Positions 35,414 through 46,547 of a DNA stretch of 64,000 nucleotides are shown here, one piece after another. The first letter of the stretch is position 1, and each line of letters opens with the position of its first letter. The position numbers were made by a program, and so were the translations under genes. This DNA comes from Toxoplasma gondii ME49 (lineage: Eukaryota > Apicomplexa > Conoidasida > Eucoccidiorida > Sarcocystidae): positions 2,773,874-2,837,873 of the forward strand of contig NC_031478.1 in assembly GCF_000006565.2 (NCBI RefSeq), in the 5' to 3' direction. Below the pieces are notes generated by a model. The model had not been told where the DNA came from and did no database searches. It saw only the letters and a program-made list of their open reading frames with translations.

Positions 35414-37922
35414 CAAAGTGCAGGGAGAACGACATCGGCGAAAGGCTTCGCTTTCTCTGCATTTCGACACAAAAGTCGCGTTTCGTCCTCGATCGACTAT
35501 TGACTGTTTTTTGAATCTTGAGCAAGCAAACACACATGAAAAGATAGAGGCGTATAGTTATACTCGCGGGTGTTTAGGTTCTATGTGAATACGCCTGTCT
35601 TCTGTCTGGACAAGGGGGGTCACTTATCTACTTCGTTGAAGTCGATATTGACCTCCGACTGTATTGGTCTGTGCTGTTTTACATGCAGTACCCGTCATTG
35701 TTATCGCATATTTCCCTTTTTGTGGCTTCGTATCTGCATCTGTCTACTTGCGAATTCCACTTTACGTGGTAAAGAGTCCCTCTGTTCCTCTCGATATTTA
35801 GTCCCTGCATCCCCTCCGACGGATGGGAAACACTCTGGCCCTTCCTTGTCGAGTTTTTTACGCAGACATAATATTGACGTGGTGTAACAAGCACGCTAAC
35901 ACTTACACATGTACAAATATGCGTAAGTGCACAAAATTTGTATGAATTTATCTGCATAATATAGATTTTCAAAGCGTGCTCGTGCGTGTCTATCTGTAAC
36001 TTTGTCGTCGTAGATTGGTGGCATTAGTGTGCATGATGATGGTATTCGTAGCGATGTTCCATTTTCTTGATTCTCCTCTTGTAGTCTACATTTCTGTTGA
36101 TTTGATTCCCGTGGCTTCAGCAAAACAACCGTGGAGTCACCCATTTTCTGTTCTCTCTCGTCCTGGAGACGAAAAACAGGATGGTTTCTCTCGCCCCGCA
36201 GTCAAAGAAGTCATTTCCGCTGGTTGTCCGAAAGTTGCTCGGAAATCCCAAAGCTACTTCCGAGAAACAAATATGTTTTTCTTTCGTCCGTGTACGCTCT
36301 ATGCTTCGAGGTAGTCTCTATAGCTACGTGTGCTTCTGCTGAGTGGAAGTCACAGATTTGGGGGGGCAGGAAAAGCGGCAGTTAGGTACCGGTTACAAAG
36401 GTTGTTTCCTTCATGCATAGACAACCTCTATCTATCCACGTTCTCTACCGTGTCTGTGAGTTGGAGAGTCGCAACGCATCAGCCCACACCTCATGACACA
36501 AGTACTTTTCTCTCAGGTGAAACTCCGATGAGGAAAGGCGAGCCCTTTCAGAGAGACTCATGTGTCGTTTCTTCTCAAGGAATTGAACATCCACGGGACT
36601 GTTTTGTCAAGAAAACGCCAAATCAGAACGGACATTGGTTCAGAGTGTGTGTTTGCCTCCCTCTCGAGGCTGACCAAAACGCCAGGGTATGTGCAGCAAG
36701 AATTAGAGACACGGTCTTCTGTGACGAACACGCGAGGAACGCACAACGCTTTCACCAATGAAGAATCGGCAAGAAACGAGCAGAACATGGCCAAAAGAAC
36801 TTGGCCTGCACACGATATGTTCGTCGGCCGTGGTACCCTGCAGGCGTTCAGGCGAGCGCCTCGCTCCCAAGAGCGTATGTGTTCTCCTCTTTTTTTGGTG
36901 TCAGCGAAAAATGACAAAATGGGACTTGATATGCTGTACGAAAACCCAGCGAGTCATTTGTTGCCGTCAAGTCACAATGGAAACATCAACTGACAAGTTC
37001 ATAGTAAACGTCAAGTTCTTCACTTACCGGTCACTCTCTCCACAGCACAGTTTTTAACACACAATTTCACTCATATTTCTCAGTTCAGCTTTGCCCTGCA
37101 AACACGCACACCTCTGCAACCTGGTATATATGCGCGTACAAACAAATGTCTGTAAATACGCAGCGATACACTTATATAGAACGTATGCGGTCGTGAAATA
37201 AAGTTGTTCTTGTAGAACACGAAACAGATTGACTCCGCGGTGGTGTATCTTAGCATCGAAGTTTATTGGCAGGAAACACTCCTGACAAAAGTCACGAACA
37301 TCTTGACATATAGGCGATTGCTTAAATGAGTGCTCACTCGTCTTCCCATCCATGTAGCTACGTGTAATTCAGTAGGTTTTTGTAGGGTGATGTCTTTCCA
37401 TATGCATCCTCCTTTGGTGTACCTGAAGTACGCCACTGTCAATTCTGTGTTTGCCCTGTCCTCCGTTCGAGTTCCTGTTCTGCCGCATTCGTTTGTTCGT
37501 TTCCTAACGCTCTTTTTCGAGTTGGTGAAGAGCCGTTCTCGCTTTTTGTTTGTCTCTTCAGGGGCGTTTAGACCCTTTTCACAGAAGCATAATTGCGTGC
37601 AACAAAAACAGGCGCAAACGGCGTTCTACAACACTTAAGGTTTTCCCCGCTTCATGGGGTGGACTCAGATTCCAGCTTAGTGCAATTATCCTCTTAGGGG
37701 CGGACTCTCTGTTTGCCGACAATCTGCGAAAAGAAAGCACAACGCGCGGCGCAGCTTCGTGATATCTTGAAGTTCATGGTTGACTGTGCCGCTGTCTCGA
37801 AACTCTTTTTCACTACATGGAGCTGATTAAGAAACGACAACCCAACTTTCCATACCTAGAAAATGTAAGACACATAAAAGTCCCTCTGGTCACACCCTTA
37901 CAGAAACGCAGCCATTTCTGGT
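35414..37922. other. Convergent 3' intergenic region
   Basis: The ABM-like gene on the left and the large reverse-strand gene on the right both end into this 2.5 kb. It is relatively AT-rich. A 430-base + strand open frame at about 36562-36993 has a hydrophilic translation but no ATG and no clear splice acceptor, so I do not call it. No RNA gene or mobile element is visible. Confidence 0.45.
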
Positions 37923-40900
37923 TCAAGCAAGCGGCTGCTTCAGACATGAAAAATGACCATTGAACAGAATAAGGGAGACATGCGCGAAAGCGCGCGGCTT
38001 TCGTCTCCAAGACATTGAGAACTTGATGATTCCCGTCAACAATGTGCGTTTTGTCTCTCGCAACCATTCTCGGGGCACAATTTCCGATCTCTGCGGTATG
38101 CGGTGAGGGTCCTTGTGAAATGGACTGAAGTGTCTGTTACAATGTATATACACAGAGCCCTGGTGACCTACGGTGAACTCTGCTTTCTCCGCCTTTCTGT
38201 CGGTGTAGTTGTCACTGCCTCGGTTCCAAAGCTTCCCTCGAGTTTTTTCGAGTTCTCAGTTCTTCGCTCGGGTGTACTCTTACCTCAATCCACGTACACG
38301 TCGCGGGATCGTAGAGGTGATAGACCAGAGCGTCTCCTGTTCCACCATCCTGCAGCACATGTACCTCTTCAGGATTTTTCGCTTTTTCATCCTTTTCGTC
38401 TCTCGTCTCCTTCGGCCTGTACACCGCCTGGCCAGTGGTGCCGAACGGGAGCCTCGATTTCCTGTGTCCTTTTGCGATGCTTGCTCCTTTCTTCAATGGA
38501 AAGGAAGAACTGAGAAACCCCGACAAGGGTGTCAAACAAGTGTCTGGCGCTACCAAGCCTCCGTATCCTCCCTGCGTCCCGGCAAGCTCACGCACATCCA
38601 AGTGTGCTTTCTCGGGTGAGTGACATCCAGCGTCTTGCTGCTCTGAGAGACTCATGCCTTTCTTGGATGCGACAAGAGCTGCACGAACCGTAGATGACAC
38701 AGGGGACGGGCAAGAAAGCATTCCGAGCAAAGAAAGGCCGGCGGGAGTACGTAAACAGCATACACGAGTATACAGATGAAATGCGCATTGGCAAGTGGAC
38801 AAATGTTGATAGACATTCGCATTTCTTCGGTATGATACATGCCAGTCTATGTATATATTATTTTAAATGTATATGAGCATTTGCACACAGTGGTCTGAGA
38901 ACACTTGATGAGTTTCCTTCCTTTTTTTAACGGTCTAGAAAACGGTTTTACATACATTTTGCCGTCCCCGTGGAAAAACTCTGACAATTTGATCACAATC
39001 TTTCTCTGCAAAAAAGGAACACAGATACATCCAGTTTTCCGTGCATGTATTTTACACATATCAGTGAATCGATCCATGCAACCTGGTCTACGCTAGAGTC
39101 AAATCCACACAGGTTTCTGGTAACAATTTCCATGGCCAGTGCGCCGACTTGGGTACAATTTACAGGCATGCACTTTACTTTGAGCTATTCTACGGAATAC
39201 CTGTTGCAGTGTGTGTCTTTCTAACGCCATTTCCTTCGTCAGCACCCTCTCTCTCATCTTTTCCGCTCTGCTAGCGTTCTTTCTTCGTTGTGTGTCTGTC
39301 CCCCCAAAACAGCTGCGACTGTTCTTCCGAGGCAAAAGCGCCTTATAAAACCCTGTTTCGTGTCTGGTCACCCCCGTCCTTCCCTTCCCCGAGCTTCCCG
39401 GTCGCGTGGAAACGAGAGAGCCGACGCATTCGTTCCTCATCGGAGTAGCGCTCCCCGTCTCTGTTTTTTTCGCGAAAAAGCAAGACATCTCCGCCGTTAG
39501 CGGGCGCGACTCCGTCAGTGTGTCGTTTTTTCCCAGCCACGGCGTCAGGGCGCTCGTCCTCGTCTTTCTCCGGCGGATCGGTATCTCCCGCTTTGCTAAT
39601 GCAGCGCTTTTTCCCTGTTTCGCGTTCCGCACTTCTTCCTCTAAATGTTTAGCCATCGGCCGACAAAAACACGACAGTGACGGGGTTTGAGGCGGCGGTG
39701 CCATTGGCCGGACCGTATGAGCTTCTCGTCTGTTTTTGGAGGCGAGAGACGCTTTGCTGTTCGTGCCTCGCAAACTTGTGTCTTCCTCTCCTTCCTTCTC
39801 CGCTGTTTCCTTCACTGCCTCGGTTGGCCTGTGCGATTCTCGCAGACATCCCTTGTTCCTATTGTCACTTCCCTCTAGTTCCACCTTTCGTTGAGCTGCC
39901 TCACCTGGGTGGTCTTTGTCCCTTTCTTCTTCTGCTACATCCTCTCCAGTCTGCAAGGGAGAAAGGTTTACGTCGATGTTCTCTGTCGCAGCTCCGGTAC
40001 TAAGGTGTAGAGAATCGCTGACCCCTGCTTCACCACTAGGAAGACCACCATAATTGAGTGCACCGTTCTTCAGATAGGTTACATCGTGCTCGACGTTCTT
40101 CTTCGCAAGACTAACATTTTCAGGAGTACAGGCATTTGTGGTTTCCATGCTGTCACCGTCAAGCGGTTTACACGGCGAACTATTGCTGCTGTCAGCAAAA
40201 CCGCACTCAAGATTCATGTTTTTCTGCCGGGTAGCCTCCTGATCTGTGGCGTTTCCGTTGCTCTCCTCCTTCTCAGGATCTGCAGAACCATTAGGAATGA
40301 GAGTACAGATCTTGCTGTTTGTCTCTTTGTCCGTGGCTTCTTTTCTAGTATGAAAGTTCGCCTTACCCGCGTTCGTGTCCTGCTTGCTCTTAGACTCAGG
40401 ATTAGCACTGTTTCCACTCGACCCAGTATTCCTGTAGTGATTTTCATTCGTGGGGCTGACTGTTTGCTCCGTAGTGTCAGGATGATCCGGAGCACTGCTA
40501 GGTACACTCTTACCGTCGCGGCTGGTGTTCTTAACATCATATCTATCGTTCCTGTTTCCAAGCCTATCCTCTGTCGGATTACTGTTGTTGTTCGCATTTT
40601 CGTCAGTCATCGCAAAGCCAAGAAGTGTGTGACAGCCAGCGCCATTGTAACTGTTGCAGGTAGTGCCATGTATCTCGACTTCGTCGCGGTGACCGGCTGG
40701 AATTACTTCCCCGGATACAGGCACCTCTCGCTCAACAGTTCCACTCATAGCACGTTTTTCTTCCGGTTCTTGTCCGTATTCCCCTTCGTTGTTCTCTCCT
40801 TTTTTTTCTGCCTCGTCTTCCTTTCCGTCGCTGTTTCCGTCGTTTTGCAAGAAGTAAACGATTCCCGTGTCTGGCGCGGTGCGAGCTTGCAAGTGGCTGT

Positions 40901-41718
40901 AGTAGAGAGGATATGTCGAATGGTGAGAAATAGCTAAGGGACGCAAGTGTTGAAGCATTACTTCCTGCTGGCGGGCTATCTGATAAAAGTCGCTTCGGTC
41001 GGTCAAGTTTTTCCCGGCGTTCGACTCCTCCGCATGGTCGATCGCGTGCATGCTCAATGGGTCCACAGCCTGCCCGCTCTCGAGAAAAAGAGAGTTCGCT
41101 TGGCCGCCAAGCATTTGGGTATAATACAGAGAAGATGCATAGGTCCCAGGGGGCGCGAAGAAGGCAAGATGATCTGGGGGAGGCGGAGGCGGAACTGAGG
41201 GAGGAGGCGGGATGTTTGCAGGGGCGTAGGACTCGAATGGATTCCCACCTCTCCGGTTGCTAAATCGTGGTATTCGAAAAGGAAACGGCGGGGAAGGCTC
41301 CCAAGGCAATTCAGACATCATCGGCCCTTGAAGCGGGTCAGAGGAGTAGCAGTCACCTGACGTGGCAACCGAGGCCGAGCCAGCTCTACGTTTTCGACCC
41401 CGAGAGGGGTAAGCACACGAAAAATGTGGAGAAGAGAAAGTTGTCGGAGATCTTTTTGGCGGTTGGCCTGTATTAACTCGGGACAACTCCGAGAAAGCGG
41501 GAAACCCTGGAGTGTCTAAATACACCCGGGGATCCGAAGAACCCTGAGAGAAAGCAGCCTCCGAGGATGTGCCGCGGGGGAGTTTATGAAAACTCTTCCC
41601 TGCAAGAAAAACACACAAATCGGCGAAAAGGCACGGTGCGCCCTCTGCACATAATTAAATAGACGGATACACCTTCTGTGGATCTCCAGGCACTCTACTT
41701 ATCCAAACATATCTATAT

Positions 41719-41754
<36 letters not shown>

Positions 41755-42486
41755 GCGTGCACGCAGAAGTATTCATGCATATTCACGTGCAATGACAAAA
41801 GGACATCTATCTCATTGGCAGTCTACATTCTTGCAGATTTACGCGTGATGCAAAAGCTGACTTCGAAGGTCGGAATGCAGTCGTGATGACGCTGTACTTG
41901 CTTGTGTCTTCGTGTGTGCATCCAAGGACGAACACACAACTTCATGACTGGTGCAGGCCCACCTTTGCACATCAAAATATTTGCTTTATAGTCTGCTTCA
42001 CCCCGGTTCCTGTGAATGTGTCAACCTGTCTCTCATCGTTTCGTGTGAAGGTGTTTCGGCACAAGGCCGCTATCCATCCCTTTCTATCTCTGCCATTGTG
42101 CTCTGCATGCTCACAGTTTGTCTCAGTTTCAGGATGGCTTCCTGTTGCCCGTTGCCTGGAAGCAGATACAGGAGCTCGAGTGTTCCGGCGTCGGTCACCT
42201 TCCACTTGCCACACAGCCTCTCCAGTTTCGCGTTCGGAACGCAGGCACTGTGAGGCGTTCCACAGTGGACTGTCTTGGCTGAGACGGCCAGACGAAGACG
42301 AGGAGCCAGGGAAAACAACAGAAGAAGGCCGGCCTTTCGCTTCTCGGTGAGAGGCCTGGGACAGCGGAAGCCTCTCGTGGCGCAGAGGACGAGACCCGGC
42401 TGCGAACGTTTCGAAAAGAAAGCCCAGACGGCTTTTCGCTGCAGGCCTAGAGCAGTCCAGAAAGAAAAAGAGGCAAGCACAGAAAA
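37923..42486 (-). CDS. Large hydrophilic protein of unknown function, at least 4 exons, 5' end unresolved
   Basis: I do not recognise this protein. The proposed exons in transcript order are 42486-42115, 41543-39179, 38678-38284 and 38090-37923. Their phases close to 1099 residues with a stop at 37923. The main exon has an N-terminal part rich in Pro, with two runs of five or six prolines, and Tyr. A long Asn/Glu/Gly/Thr-rich middle and a Lys/Arg-rich end follow. The 38678-38284 exon ends in a strong ATTGAG|GTAAGA donor and contains ALVYHLYDPATCTWIE, which looks structured. The 42486-42115 exon contains LERLCGKWKVTDAGTLELL and has clearly GC-biased third positions. There is no ATG in frame in that exon, so at least one 5' exon is missing, probably between 42490 and 43000. 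The last exon is the least certain. Confidence 0.55.
41724..41753. repeat. (TA)n microsatellite in an intron
   Basis: An uninterrupted run of about 15 TA units lies in the intron between the proposed exons 42486-42115 and 41543-39179 of the large reverse-strand gene. Confidence 0.95.
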
Positions 42487-43018
42487 CTGAGGAGAGACAG
42501 AAGAGAACGTCTCGAGGGGGAACTGCCAACGACAAGAAACGGTCCCACGGGAAGGACTTGTCTTCCAACGATGGAGAAGGCAGCGACAAAGGCACGGGGC
42601 AGCTTGAACACAGTGACCTCCGAAAAGGCGAAAGAGTGATTGTGTGGGCAAGAAAAGAAAAGAAGCGTGTGTCCCGTTTTGCAGTCGAATTGCCCGTTCT
42701 AAGTTCCCTGGAGTCTCTAGATTGACGACTCGTTGTTGCGCACTCCCAGTTACAGAACAGTTCCCTGGGTATCAGAGCCAGTGCTCTGCGTAGGACATTG
42801 AAGGTACCCTGCAGTCCAAACGTGTATCATGTAACTCAGGCATTCAGTATGGAGCTGCTGATTCTGTCTCCGCTGATCTAGAACCATGGTTTTTCCTCAT
42901 TTACTTCGTGACGGTGGATTCCTGTTCGGAGAAAGGCATGGCCACCCGCTCGCTGTCAGGTTGCCCTTCCCCAGTGCTCTCGCCGCTGCGTTCTGCGGTG
43001 TCAGTCACCGACTTGTTT
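42487..43018. other. Short gap between two co-oriented genes
   Basis: This must contain the 3' UTR of the gene ending at 43019 and the missing start of the gene reading leftwards from 42486. A reverse-strand ATG at about 42887 opens a frame of 40-odd codons, but I could not connect it to the 42486 exon in phase. No other feature is visible. Confidence 0.4.
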
Positions 43019-45958
43019 TTATTCGGAAACAGGAAGAGCGTACCGGCGATGTGAAGCGACTCGCGCCTTTGGCATGCCCATAGAGGCCCCTAAGGAAGGC
43101 CAGCAGAGATTTGCGGCTTCGCTCGCAGCGCTGAGATCCGCGTTAGCCTGCTCGTTTTCCCCGGTTCCTTCCGGCTGCTCTCCGACCTTCGTGTCCTGCT
43201 CTCCGTTGTCGTGACTGTCAGGACCAGAGTGAGGCGCGAACTTAGAACGGAGGCAGCTGCTTGTCACAGACTCTAAGGCTTCTCCACACAGGCCCTGTGT
43301 CTCCCGAACTGTTGCGGTAGCTTCGCCTCCCACTCTGCTTCCAGACAGAGAGCAAAACGGAACGGACAAAGACGGCGACGAAAACGAAGAGTCGGAGGAA
43401 GACGACGAGGAAGACGACGAGGAAGACGACGAGGAGGAAAACGAGGAGGAAGACGAGGAGGAAGAGAAAGAGGAAAATGAACAGAAAGCGGAGGACGTAG
43501 GGGGGGAAGAGACAGGAGAGGAAGACTTGGGAGAGGAGGAGAGTGCATGTTCACTGTCTTTGAAGAAAGCATGTTTTGGGGGTTTTCCGTGATGTTTATT
43601 TTGCTCTTGAAAAACCCCAGATTTCTGATCTTTAATTTCGGGGATCTTTTGAACATTTGAGGTTGTACAGGCAAGGCGTTCTTTCGTGTTTATAGAGGAC
43701 CCACAAAGGGCAGGCCTCGAGGTTTCCTCTCCCTTCTTCCACGAGCAACCGTCTTCTCCATCGTCCGACATGAGGTCAATCCACCTCCGAGGCACGGCAG
43801 CGCCCGTCGAGGCAGCCACAGCGAGCGAAGAAGAGACCGAGATGGAAGGAGACGAAGGGGGAGGCACAGATTTGTCCATTTCGGTTCTCTTCAGTTTCCG
43901 TGTGTTGCTCTTTCGATGACGTTCTGCCCCACTCTTGGCAGTTGTCTCCTCCACTGCTGAGACAGGAAGGGCGGCAGCCACCAAAAAACAGCGACGAGAA
44001 GAAGGCGGACGCGAGAGAGGCAGCGTCTCAGGCAACTTCGGGAACTCCTTGTCTGTGTTAAGCAGTTGCGCACTCGATCTGGGATCCTTCTCTGTTTCGA
44101 GAACTGGTCTTCCTCTCTGTCTCTCGCTTGAGGTGTCTTTCTCTTCTCTCTCTCGGCTTGTGCGTGATCTTGAAGAATGTGAAGATGCCTTCGCGTGTTT
44201 CTCTGTGTCACTGGACGCTTTAGGCATCCTTTCAGGATACGGAACATCTCCTTTTCTCGTCTTCCTTGCAGTCACGACGCGCCAACCGTCTTCTGTGTGC
44301 GTCGGAAGCGCATTCTTCGGGAAGTGATTCTTTGTGTCAGCTCCAGCCACTGGGTAAGACGTGGACGAGGAGTGCGAGAGAGGGAACGCGCCAGAGAAGC
44401 GAAGAGAAGAAACTGTGGATGGCTTTGTTTTGTTTTCTTCGGAGAACCGTGGACTCGACTTCACATGACGGGGCGGTGTCTCGGTACCCTGCGTCGGTTG
44501 CTCAGTTCCTTCGTTTTTCATATGCTCGCCGTCCTCCCCAAAAGCAGGAAAGCGACCAGAAAAAGTCCTTTCTCTTCTCCCTGGGCGTCCACGTATTCGA
44601 ACCGCAGAAAAGGGAACTCTTCCGGGAGAAGGAGTTCGCTGTCCCTTTTCTGAGGGAGAAAGACCTCTCTCGGCTGCTTTACCTTCACCCTCGAAGTTCG
44701 ACTTCACGAAAGTGAACCGTCTCCCTTGTCGTTTCCCGCTCTTCTGCTTCCCCGTGCTGTCGTCGTTCTGTTCTCCCTTCGTTCCGTCCGATTCTGCGAA
44801 ACGCTTTTCTACACTGCTTTCTCGTTTCCCCTTCGCCGGTGGAGGATGGCAACTCGAATCGTCTCTCGCGCCCCTGGCCCCGTGCACAGAAAGGGCGGCT
44901 TGCTCGGTCTTTAGAGTGCTTCTCTCCGCTTTTTGAGTTCTGTGATAGTCCACAGGCCGCTTTCGATTCCAACGTGTTATCGGTTTATGGGGAAGAAAGA
45001 CGTCGAGCTGCACGGCAGACTCCGAACCAAGCGCATCTTTCGATGGCGTGCAAGTCCCCTCCGTGAGACTGGTTTTGTCATCTCCTCTGTCCTCTCCTTT
45101 TTCTTTTCCAAGCTGTTCTGCCGTCTCCTTTGCACCTATTTCGGTCTCCTGTATCCTCTGTTCGGTGCCTGTTACGGAGGACGAGGTTGATGCTGCGCTA
45201 CCAGATTTCTCTTTCAGCTGTGCGTCTCCGCTATCAACTTGTTCTGCTTGTTCGTCTCCTTCCGCTAGCGCCTCGTCTCTGCCTTCCTGCAAGCCTCTCG
45301 GCAACTGAAGTCCTGCTTTTTCGCTGCTTTCCTCTCTCCCTTTTCGTGGGCTTTGTCTCCCAACTGTAGGGCCTAACATGCCCTGCAGAACCCCGGACGC
45401 ATCCACTACGCGTTTCCCGTCAGACGGCGCCCCTCTGGTCACCTTTCCCCTTACTGTCATCTTAGGTTCCTCTTCTTCCCTCGAGTAAGACGCATTGAGA
45501 CGATGAGAGTCTGAATCGCCCTTTTCTGCACGGTTTCTCTTTCTCTGCTGATAAGAGTGCTTTTTCGCGTGTCTTTTCGCACTCGTCTGGCTCGGCGCTG
45601 TACCCTGTGCCGACCGACCATCACCAAGTTGAGGACGAGGTGGAGGTTCACTTTTTGAAAACACCTGAGACAAGGCAAAGGAGCTCAAAAATTGTCAAAT
45701 ATGGAGCGCAAGCAGATTAGGTCTGTGTTTACCGGATCCAAGTTCTATTGTGCTCTTCATGACCATCATGTTAGGTGCATTAAGTACAGCGGTATCCAGC
45801 ATCCCAGGAGTGCTGGGCGAGGATGACAAAAAGTCAGAGTGCCAGATACACAACGCAATTGAAAGTGAATGGGAGCCCTGTCATTTGCGTATAACATCTC
45901 GACGATCGTTACATGCGCACAACCACACACTCGCGCAGACAGAAGAATTCAGGCATAC

Positions 45959-45993
<35 letters not shown>

Positions 45994-46547
45994 TATATGC
46001 ACAATACATGGATCATGTATGTATCGATCTACGATTTCATCACCATCACTGCCTTTAAGATACGGATGTACGGATACATATATCTACCCGCGCATATATG
46101 CTGTGGGTGAGTGAGTATCTGGCCGCAAAAATATATGCATAACGCACGCTTAGTAAAGAGTCCTTTTCGCTAGGAATCTAGACGGTACCAAGCCTTCGTG
46201 TGTGAAGTCTTTCAGCTCGAAAGAATAGAACTGCTCACACGTGGAAAAACTCCTCTTACCTCTGTGAAGTCAAGGAGATGTGTGAAGTAAGAAATGACCC
46301 ACAAGAAGAAGGAAACGACTTTTTTCTTCAGCTTCCTTCCGATAGTGACGAGACGCCGACACGCATTGGAAACGCCCTTTTCCCGTTTTGGCTTCTTCAG
46401 CTGTCGCCTGAAGGACGGAGCGACGAGCGAGGAGACTTTCGCCGGTCCATCGAACTCGTTTGCTTCGAGTGCCATTGGAGAATTGGGTTGCGAAGGAAAG
46501 GCATGAGAAGGCACAAACTGGCGAACTGATTTTGCTTGTCTCCCCAT
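43019..46547 (-). CDS. Hydrophilic 977-residue protein of unknown function, 2 exons
   Basis: Exon 1 is 46547-46260, starting with ATG in an AGCATGGGG context and ending in ACAGAG|GTAAGA. Exon 2 is 45664-43019, following a TTGTCTCAG acceptor. Both are in phase 0 and join to 977 residues. I do not recognise the family. Exon 1 is basic and ends with a hydrophobic stretch of about 18 residues (about 77-94), which could be a membrane segment. The rest is highly charged and probably disordered: Lys/Arg/Glu/Ser-rich, with a motif KEFPKLPETL in the middle. Near the C-terminal third lies a long polyserine tract, encoded at 43370-43500 by repeats that read GAAGAC on the opposite strand. The hydrophobic patch and the FPKL motif are the only distinctive parts. 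The intron carries a (TA)n microsatellite. Confidence 0.7.
45961..45991. repeat. (TA)n microsatellite in an intron
   Basis: About 15 uninterrupted TA units lie inside the single intron (45665-46259) of the 977-residue protein gene. Confidence 0.95.

Noticed and set aside
36562..36993. 143-codon + strand frame with hydrophilic translation
   Set aside because: It starts with a non-ATG codon and lacks a clear acceptor or partner exon. It is probably chance or part of a 3' UTR.
40086..40937. 283-codon + strand open frame
   Set aside because: It lies opposite the main exon of the large reverse-strand gene. It is Val/Ile/Leu/Arg-rich in the way expected when an Asn/Glu/Asp-rich frame is read backwards.
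42115..42595. Alternative reverse-strand frame over the 42486-42115 exon, with a phase-1 donor joining to 41599
   Set aside because: Its third codon positions are not GC-biased, whereas the chosen frame is strongly biased. The chosen frame also joins in phase 0 to the acceptor at 41543.
45733..45803. Possible small reverse-strand exon containing MLDTAVLNAPNMMVMKS
   Set aside because: It has an acceptor-like start and a GTAAAC donor, but neither side matches the phase of the exons at 46547-46260 and 45664-43019. Those two join each other perfectly in phase 0.
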